From contig NZ_QNGB01000028.1 in the NCBI RefSeq assembly GCF_003298505.1, forward strand, positions 1-45,790: DNA of 45,790 nucleotides, written 5' to 3'. This DNA comes from Roseovarius sp. TE539. GTDB lineage: Bacteria; Pseudomonadota; Alphaproteobacteria; Rhodobacterales; Rhodobacteraceae. Made by a program: the position numbers and the translations under genes. Positions 26,944 to 34,500 of the stretch are shown here, in pieces. Position 1 is the stretch's first letter, and the number at the start of each line of letters is the position of its first letter. The notes beneath the pieces are model-generated. The model saw only the letters and a program-made list of their open reading frames with translations. It searched no databases and was not told where the DNA came from.

Positions 26944-29900
26944 GAACATTCCTCCGTCTCGCTTGGAATTTGCGTTGCCCGCCGTTCAGCAAGCGCGCAG
27001 AGCAGGTTCACCAAAGCCATCTGCTCGACGTTCGTGCATGTCGTATCCAGCAGACGCGGGGAAGCGAAGACCAGCGCCAGCCCCTTCGCGCGCGAGACAG
27101 CGACATTGATCCTCTCCCGCGACAAAAGAAACTCCATGCCACGCGGCATCTCCTCGCCGGAAGAGGCGGTCATGGAGACGAGGCAGACCGGCGCTTCCTG
27201 TCCCTGGAATTTGTCGACCGTTCCGACGCGAATCCCCGTCGGCAGGGCCCGGCGCAGGGCGTTGACCTGGAGGTTGTAGGGCGCAACGACGATGACATCG
27301 GCCTCGGTCATTGGACGGGTATGGCCCTCCCGATCAGTCCAGGTGCCCGTCAGCAGATCCGCCGCGGCGGCACGGATCGCCTCCACCTCCTCCGGCGAGG
27401 ATTGCGAGTTGCCCTCGTGCTCGACAGGCATCAGATGGGCGCCGGTGGCGGGCCATTTCGGCACCCCATCGACAAGTTGTCGCCCAGTATCCGCGTGGCT
27501 CTCGAGCCGCCCTTCGTAGATCTGGTCCGAGATGAACCGGCACACGTCCGGATGCATCCGCCGCGTGACGGGCAGGAAGATCCCCCGGTCGGACCGGATC
27601 GCGGCATCGCCGCCCTGCATCCAGTCGAGACAGGACAAGTCGGCCGGAGCCGGATGCGCGCCCTGCTGGACCTGTGGCAACTGGCGCGGGTCTCCGACCA
27701 GGACGACATTCTCGGCGCAGGTCGACATGGCCAGCATGTTGGCCAGTCCCACCTGGCCCGCCTCATCCACGAAGATGTGGTCGAAATGCCCCCGCAATCC
27801 CTCGCGCGAAAACAGCCAGGCGGTGCCGCCGACCACGTCCGCCCCGCGGAACAGGTCCTCGTCATTCTTGTCCGTCCGCCGGATGGGACACTCCTCCGGA
27901 TAGCTGTCATCGCCCAGCTTGTGGACGATTGTGAAGTCGGGATCGTCCCACTCGTGCGCATCGAGGATACCCATCAGGACGTTCTTAACCGCCTCGTGAC
28001 TGGTCGACGCCACGGCGACCTTCCTGCCCGCCCGGACAAGGGCGAGGATGGCCCGGGCGGTAACGTAAGTCTTGCCGGTGCCGGGCGGTCCTTGGATGGG
28101 CAGGACTGTTCCATCCATGTCCATCACCGCGCTGATCGTGCCCTCCACCGGGTCGCGGCCATTCAGAACGTCCGCGCGCGGCCCGCTCCGAAAACGGGGT
28201 GCGGGGCGTGTCAGAAGGGCGTCGGCGGCGCGCAGCACCTTGGGCCCGCATTGATCGTCGATCACCGCGTTGATCGCGTCTTGTATCGGCTTGGTGTTCA
28301 GGGGCGTTTCCGGATGCAACGCCGTCACGCTTCCCAAAAGGCCGACCTTCGCCTTTCCGATCTTCAGCGTCAGGGTTCCTTTGGCGACGTCGAAGTCATG
28401 TAAAGTCGCCGTCGCGATGAACCCGTCTTCGTCATAGCCGACCGCCGGCCGGGCACCCTCCTTCAGTCGCGTCTCCTGCTGCGGGAACGTGAAGCGCTGA
28501 CCGACAGACTGCTTGATCATCACGGGCTCGCCCGCCCGAATCAGCCCACCCACGGCATCGACGCTCTCGACGAGCTCGTCCTCCTCCTTCGCGATGCTGT
28601 CATGGATCGACCAGTAGACGGGTTTGTCCTCGCGCCAATGATATTGCGCCAGGTCGAAAAGCAGTCTCCGGCGGTCCTCCGGCAGACCCGACGCAGCCAG
28701 CTGCGCGCGGAGGGCCGCGGTCCGCTCGTCCGCCTCCGCCTCTTTCTCGCCGGCGCTCTCGTCGGTCAGCGAGGGCCAGGGCCCCTCCGGCCGGATCGAG
28801 ACCAGCCAGTCGCGCAGTTCCTCCGTCGAGACACAATCGACCTCGTTATAGGCGCGGATTTCTTCGAGGATCGCGTCGTCGCCTGTCCGGCGCCACTCCT
28901 CGTAGGCCACCACCGAGCCGCCGGAAGTCGTGACGTCGCCCTCCCGCTTGCCCCGATAGAAGGCCTCCATGGACTTGATAGAGTAGTTCCTCTCCGACGC
29001 CAGCAGCCCGCCGCGCACCACGGCGTAGAGGTCCACGAACCGATGCTCCCGAAGCAGTCGGTCGAGAAAGGCCTCGCCGATCCCGTATTTCGCCGTCAGC
29101 CGCTTGAGCGCCGTCACCTCGTAGGCGGCGTAGTGATAGATGCGGGCCTGCGGAAAGGCCGCCAAGCGGTCCCGGAACCAAGCGAAGAGATCAGAAAGTG
29201 CCTGCGCCTCCTGCGCGTGATCGTGGGCCCAGAAACCGGTGAAGGCGCCATCGGCCCAAAGCCCGTGGAGGTATTCCAGCCCGCCCTCATAGTAGGGGTC
29301 GCCTTCGATGTCGTAGAACACGTCGCCGGATTGCGGCTGCGGCAGAAGGTCGAACCCCTTGCCGGGCGACGATACCCTGAGCTCGAAGGAAGGCGCGCCT
29401 TCCTTGCGGGCGTGCTGGAGCCGCGCCTGCGCGACGAGCTTTTCCAGCGTCGCCGTCGCCATGCGCCGCACCGGCTCGTCGCGCGAGGCCAGCGCCTCCA
29501 TGGTGCCGACGCCTTCGGCTTCCAGTTTCGCGATCTGGCCCGTGCTGATACCCGCGACGTTGTAAAGACTGTCGGTCTGGTCCCACACGGACTGACAGTG
29601 ATCCTGCCACCGACAGAGGGTGCAGGCAGCGCACCGCTGAGGCCAAGTTTCCGGCCGTGTGCGGACGAATTCCTCCAGCCGCAGCCGTGCGCGCCGAGCG
29701 TATGCTGAATAGTCGGCCAGCCTGAAACTCGCCCGTTCGCCGTTGCCAAGCTCGACATGTGCGGCGGCGGGAGTGACACCTTGGAGATCGGCGAGCAAGT
29801 CAGAGTAGAGCACCAGCTGGAGAAGATGCTTCGGATCGGGTTTGCGCTTGAGCTTGGTGTCAGTGACCTCGTAGCTCCAGTCGCCCAGGTCCGAGGGCCG

Positions 29901-30260
29901 ATCTACCCGTTCAAGGAAGTCGCACCATCCGCCCCATGAGCCGCCATGGAGCGCAGCCTGGAAAATGACATCGGCTCCGGTGGCCAGCGCTTTCCTGGTT
30001 TCCGCCAGCCCGCTATCCAGCGACAGACCCTTGCGCGGCACTTCCACGACGTGCCGTCCCGATGCCTTCAGGCCTTCGAGATGCGCCGCCTCGTGCACGT
30101 CTCCCATCTCCTGCAGAAGCTTCGCCTCCTCGTCATCCTCCCGCGGCGCCGGGCCATGGCCCTCAAGCCGCGCGAGATCGAGAAACGTCGCATTCGTACA
30201 GCCGGCGAACCGCATCAGGTCAGATGCGGAAAACAGGAACCTTCCATCAATCAATTGCAC
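26940..30260 (-). CDS. TM0106-type RecB nuclease, DEDD exonuclease and SF1 helicase fusion
   Basis: GTG 30260 follows GGAGG by ten bases. The 1106-aa protein has four parts. First, a RecB/Cas4-like PD-(D/E)XK nuclease: D114 in WCDFLERV and D134-x-K136 in YEVTDTK. Second, a cysteine cluster C210-x2-C213-x2-C216-x5-C222 which, perhaps with C21, would hold an Fe-S cluster as in Cas4 and AddB. Third, a DEDD-type RNase-H fold: D317 and E319 in VFYDIEGD, with a later Asp in AYNEVDCVS. Fourth, a DNA2/NAM7-like SF1 helicase: GPPGTGKT near 723-730, HIFVDEAGQ, VLVGDPRQLPQ and ERINVAVSRAK. This is the TM0106 family architecture with an added helicase. It should both unwind and cut DNA or RNA ends. The operon promoter lies near 30261-30355. 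Confidence 0.87.
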   Translation of the reverse strand: MQLIDGRFLFSASDLMRFAGCTNATFLDLARLEGHGPAPREDDEEAKLLQEMGDVHEAAHLEGLKASGRHVVEVPRKGLSLDSGLAETRKALATGADVIFQAALHGGSWGGWCDFLERVDRPSDLGDWSYEVTDTKLKRKPDPKHLLQLVLYSDLLADLQGVTPAAAHVELGNGERASFRLADYSAYARRARLRLEEFVRTRPETWPQRCAACTLCRWQDHCQSVWDQTDSLYNVAGISTGQIAKLEAEGVGTMEALASRDEPVRRMATATLEKLVAQARLQHARKEGAPSFELRVSSPGKGFDLLPQPQSGDVFYDIEGDPYYEGGLEYLHGLWADGAFTGFWAHDHAQEAQALSDLFAWFRDRLAAFPQARIYHYAAYEVTALKRLTAKYGIGEAFLDRLLREHRFVDLYAVVRGGLLASERNYSIKSMEAFYRGKREGDVTTSGGSVVAYEEWRRTGDDAILEEIRAYNEVDCVSTEELRDWLVSIRPEGPWPSLTDESAGEKEAEADERTAALRAQLAASGLPEDRRRLLFDLAQYHWREDKPVYWSIHDSIAKEEDELVESVDAVGGLIRAGEPVMIKQSVGQRFTFPQQETRLKEGARPAVGYDEDGFIATATLHDFDVAKGTLTLKIGKAKVGLLGSVTALHPETPLNTKPIQDAINAVIDDQCGPKVLRAADALLTRPAPRFRSGPRADVLNGRDPVEGTISAVMDMDGTVLPIQGPPGTGKTYVTARAILALVRAGRKVAVASTSHEAVKNVLMGILDAHEWDDPDFTIVHKLGDDSYPEECPIRRTDKNDEDLFRGADVVGGTAWLFSREGLRGHFDHIFVDEAGQVGLANMLAMSTCAENVVLVGDPRQLPQVQQGAHPAPADLSCLDWMQGGDAAIRSDRGIFLPVTRRMHPDVCRFISDQIYEGRLESHADTGRQLVDGVPKWPATGAHLMPVEHEGNSQSSPEEVEAIRAAAADLLTGTWTDREGHTRPMTEADVIVVAPYNLQVNALRRALPTGIRVGTVDKFQGQEAPVCLVSMTASSGEEMPRGMEFLLSRERINVAVSRAKGLALVFASPRLLDTTCTNVEQMALVNLLCALAERRATQIPSETEECS

Positions 30261-30355
30261 AGAATCCGCACCTCCATTTCACACACGATTCGCTCGATTT
30301 TCGGCCCCGTATTCAGCATAACTCAGGTAAACTTCAAAAACGGTCATGGTCAAAG

Positions 30356-30560
30356 ATGTCATTCACGAAAGCCCAGGATCTGATTGAACTCGCCAAAATC
30401 GCGCCTGCACGACATGGAGGTGTCACGCTGGACGAAATACACGATCGGTTCCAGGTAACGCGCCGCGCGGCACAGAGAATGACCGCCGCACTCGAGGAGA
30501 CATTTTCCAGCATCGAGAACCCGCCGGCCTGCGTGACCTCGTTCACCCGGGTCGGCGCGA
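30356..30560 (+). pseudogene. WYL-family regulator, HTH part only
   Basis: From ATG 30356 the frame reads MSFTKAQDLIELAKIAPARHGGVTLDEIHDRFQVTRRAAQRMTAALEETFSSIE. This is the N-terminal winged-helix of WYL regulators of the kind that control defence islands (BrxR/CapW-like). After about 65 residues the similarity stops. The frame stays open to 30787 but becomes non-family sequence and overlaps the next gene, so the WYL ligand-binding part is missing. A free HTH might still bind DNA. It lies in the divergent promoter region between two operons, where such regulators act. The end coordinate is approximate. Confidence 0.6.
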
Positions 30561-30650
30561 CTTCGGAATACTGCCATGAGAAAACAGGGATAATCCGCAA
30601 AATTGCCAGATTGACATGTTTCGACGTTACCCGTGGAATTGGAGGAAGCT

Positions 30651-31346
30651 ATGCCAGACCTGTCTTTCGACTACCTGAAGTCGAAACAACGCGCCCTTCG
30701 CGAGGGCTTCGAGCAGTATATGGGCCTGCGTGTGCATCGCGCAATATCCTGGATCGGCCGGGCGGAGAGGGAATCCGAAGACCCTGATGCCCGGTTCATA
30801 TTTCTCTGGATCGCCTTCAACGCTGCCTATGCCGACGAGAGCGATTTGGGCGGACGGTCATTTGGCACCGCGCGGGAGGATTTTGAAGACTTCTTTGCCC
30901 GCCTTATCCGCCTCGATGCGGATCACCGCATCTACAACGCTATCTGGACCCGGTTCTCGGGTCCGATCCGCCTGCTGATGCAGAACCGCTATGTCTTTAG
31001 TCCGTTCTGGTCACACCAAAACGGCATCGCTGGACACGAGGATTGGGAGCTCCGGTTTCAAAATTCGGCCCGTTTCTTCGGTGATGCCGTCACGCGGCGC
31101 GACACGACCGCCGTGCTGACCTGCGTCTTTGACCGGCTCTATGTCCTGCGAAACCAGATCATGCATGGCGGCGCCACCTGGAACGGCAGCGTCAACCGAG
31201 GCCAGGTCACGGATGGGGCGGAGATCCTGAGCTTTCTGCTTCCCGTCTTTGTCGACCTGATGATGGACAACCCCGCCGAAGGCTGGGGACGCCCCTATTA
31301 CCCCGTTGTCAATGATGACCATGCAACAGCAAGAGGGCGGTACTAA
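30651..31346 (+). CDS. HEPN-motif protein (putative RNase)
   Basis: ATG 30651 follows GGAGGAAGCT, so the longer frame from 30633 is rejected. The 231-aa protein is mostly helical. Residues 167-172 read R-N-Q-I-M-H followed by GG (LYVLRNQIMHGGATW), which is the R-x4-6-H motif of HEPN ribonucleases in the form seen in Apea-like HEPN proteins. An N-terminal helix pair (RAISWIGRAERESEDPDARFIFLWIAFNAAYAD) also fits that group. HEPN proteins cut RNA as dimers in many toxin and phage-defence systems. It is coupled to a 43-aa ORF (TAATG), and the sacsin-like ATPase follows 211 bases downstream. Activity is inferred from the motif only. Confidence 0.75.
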   Translation: MPDLSFDYLKSKQRALREGFEQYMGLRVHRAISWIGRAERESEDPDARFIFLWIAFNAAYADESDLGGRSFGTAREDFEDFFARLIRLDADHRIYNAIWTRFSGPIRLLMQNRYVFSPFWSHQNGIAGHEDWELRFQNSARFFGDAVTRRDTTAVLTCVFDRLYVLRNQIMHGGATWNGSVNRGQVTDGAEILSFLLPVFVDLMMDNPAEGWGRPYYPVVNDDHATARGRY

Positions 31347-31477
31347 TGGTCCGCGCGCTGTATATTCTGGTCGACTTGCCCGAGCAGAGCATTCTGGCCT
31401 TTTTGCACGCTGCCGCCGGCTCCGAAGTCGAGGTGCCAAGCTTACAAGCATCGACAGATCGACCGCCTTGGCTCTAA
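31346..31477 (+). CDS. 43-aa ORF coupled to HEPN gene
   Basis: The ATG shares its A with the TAA of the HEPN gene (TAATG), a standard termination-reinitiation arrangement. The product starts MVRALYILVDLPEQSILAFLHAAAG and ends PPWL. It has a hydrophobic start and no known motif. It could be an antidote-like partner or a broken remnant of a longer gene. Bases 31478-31557 contain nothing else. Confidence 0.45.
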   Translation: MVRALYILVDLPEQSILAFLHAAAGSEVEVPSLQASTDRPPWL

Positions 31478-31557
31478 CGCTTTCAGCTCGTTTCTCGACC
31501 TTTCCAAATTTGGTGAGATAGGATGAATTCAAGAAAACCCGGAAAGTTTTCAAAATA

Positions 31558-34500
31558 ATGGGTGAAGACTTGGCACCACAAGCAATCGGGCGGTCCAGTT
31601 CGTTCCTGTCCAAAGAGTCGGGTCATGATGAAATGACGCCTTCCGAGCGGCTTGAAACTCTTCTCACCGATCAGTTGGAGCACGCGGCGGCGGCGAAAGA
31701 AGGTATCCGGCCATACGAGAGCCTGCGTGGTGTTGGAGATGCGATCAGCGGCGAATATGGTGATCGCGTCTTATTCGAGCTATTTCAGAATGCGCATGAC
31801 GCGCACATCGAAGGAAACCGCGGCTCCATCCTGCTTAAACTTGTCGTGCAGAACGATGATCGTGCGGATCTCTATGTCGCGAACGCGGGCAAAGGCTTCG
31901 ATTGGAGCAACGTTGACGCGATCCGGAACATCGGGTTGTCGAGCAAGTCTGTAGGGGAAGGTATTGGAAACAAGGGGTTAGGTTTTCGTTCTGTCGAAAC
32001 GCTAACCGACGACGTGAGGATCTACTCACAGGCAGAGGCCAAGCGTTCGGAAGCGTTTGATGGTTTCTGCTTCCGTTTCGCGCAACGTGACGAGATCGAA
32101 CAAGCGGCGAAGCGTGTGACATCGCCCGAGTTGGCTGCCAAGGTAGCTCGCGACCTTCCGCGATACCTCGCTGCGATGCCGATCGATACGCAGTCCGATG
32201 ACATCGCCAGTTTCGCGAAAGATGGTTTCGCCACCGTGGTGCACCTGCCGCTGGAGGGACAGGCGGCAGTCTCCTTGGCGCGCTCGCAGACAGCCGCGCT
32301 GGCGCAGGCCGAAGTCCCGTTGCTGTTGTTTCTCGAACGCCTCGAGAAGGTTGCGGTGGAAATACACGAAGGTGGCCACGTCTCTCGGAAAAGGCTCACT
32401 CGAAAGGTCGTGGGCAGGCCGGCGCCGGTCGAGGCTTCGGACATTCACTACGAGGTAGTGTCGATCGGCCCCGGCCGCCGCCGTTACGTGGTGGCACACA
32501 AGTCAGTCAATCGCAAACGGCTGGAAGACGCCATTGAAGAGAGTATCGCCAACGAACCGCAACTCGCCCGCTGGCGCGACTGGCAGGGTGACCCCAAGGT
32601 CTCAGTCGCGATCCCATTGAATGCCGCGGAAGCCGAACCCGGCAGGATATACAACTTTCTACCCATGTCCGCCGAGATGGCGTCGCCACTTGCGGGGCAT
32701 GTCGACGCCCCATTCTACGCGTCGATCGATCGGCGACGCGCCAACTTCGATCTTCCCCTCAACGCCTTCCTTCTCGACGAACTCGCCGACACGGCCGTGC
32801 GGTCAGCGCTCGAACTGAAGACGATCTTCGACCCAGACGTCCGGAACGCCGTCTTCGATCTGGCAGCCTGGGACCCGGCAGACATGACGCGCCTCGTTCG
32901 CGTCTGCGAGTACCGGGGACTCGACTGGTCAGAACTCGAAGTCGTCCCCGAGGCCGGACGGGAAGACAGGTGGTGTTCTCTTCAAGCCGCCTACGTCTGG
33001 AACGAAAAGGGCTACCGCCTGCTACGCATGTCGCGCCTCATCAAAGCCGGCATATCCGATCTCGCTGATCCGGGCCTCGGCGCACGCCGGCTCGAACGAC
33101 TTTGCGGCATGCTTGATACGATCCCGCTCAGGGCCATGCCCAACGCGGAGGACTTGGCAGGATGGCTCGAGGCCGTCGCTGCCTCGCTTTTTGACGACCG
33201 CTCCTCTGCCCGGACTTGGGGAACTTTCTACGCGGAGTGCTGCAAGGCGCTGCCGTCGGTCCACGAACTCGCTGAACTTGGCGGCAAAAAGGTCTTGCGA
33301 ATGCGCGACGGCGGCATCGAAGCTGCAATGGGGACCGGGACAGCGACACCGGTCTTCGTGCGCGAGGTCACCGGCCGTGGCAGAAAGACGGAGGGGGCTC
33401 CGCTTCCGCCGAAGGCGTTGGCGAGCAAGTTCTCAATCATAGACGACGCCGTGCCAATGTCCTCCGAGGTCGTGAGGGATTTCACCAAGGCCGGCCTGGT
33501 GAAACGATACGACGCCTTGGAAGTGCTGGCGGAGATTTCCAAGACGTTCGGTGACAGGCCCGCTCCGAAGCGGCGGGAGGCTGCGCTCAAGTGGGCGTTC
33601 GAAGTCTGGCGAGCGGAAGGCTCCAGAGCCGACAAGGTCCTGGCCAAGGCCGATCTTCACGTCGAGACGGCTGGCGGATGGAAGCCAGCCAGCGAGGCGC
33701 GCTTCTCGGAAGGTTGGACCCCCCAGGGACGGAATGTCACGACCTACCTCACAGAGGCGTCGGCAGTGTCGCCGGACTGCGAAGCGGCCGCCCGAATGCT
33801 TCTGTGTTCCGAGGCCGCCTGGATCCCGAAGTCGACCTCGTCGAAGAAGGACTGGGTGGACTTCCTGAAGGTCGCCGGCGTTGAAGACGGCCTGCCCCTC
33901 CTGGTCGATCAGACCGCACCGAACGGCGGAACTCCCGCCGACACTTGGAGCGCCTTCCTCGAGATCCGTCATGACAAGGCGGGACGCAATGCGCACTGGG
34001 TCGCGGCGAATGCCGAGATCGACCTACCCAACCCCTACACGGACTATACGCGACAAGGTGAGCTGTGGCGGTTTCCAGGGCAAATCGAGCACAGCAGGAT
34101 GCCGCCCGAAGCCCGGCGTCGGCTGGCCGAGCTGGCGATGGCGCAAGCTGCGCAGGACAACACTCGTTGGGCGAAGTGGCGCCTCGGCCGATACGAGCGA
34201 TCGGGAACGGACCGGAACGAGACCGAGCTCTTCACACCTGCTGCGGCGTTCATGGCAAAGGCGCGATGGATTCCGGTCGACGGAGACGACGAGCGTTTTC
34301 TCCGTCCTGACGAGCTCTGGGCGAGCAGCGACGGGCGGAGTCGTCCACCGCGCTACGTGGATCGGCCGAGGGACAGGTTGGTCGAAATGGTGGAAAAGAA
34401 CGAGAGCCTCTCTACCGTCCTTTTTTCGCCAATGTTGGGACTGCGCGACTGGTCCGCTCCGGAGCATGCACCCTACAAACTGGCCGCTATGGCGAAGAAT

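Noticed and set aside
26970..28403. 477-aa plus-strand frame
   Set aside because: Antisense to the helicase motifs of the TM0106-type protein, with no motif of its own.
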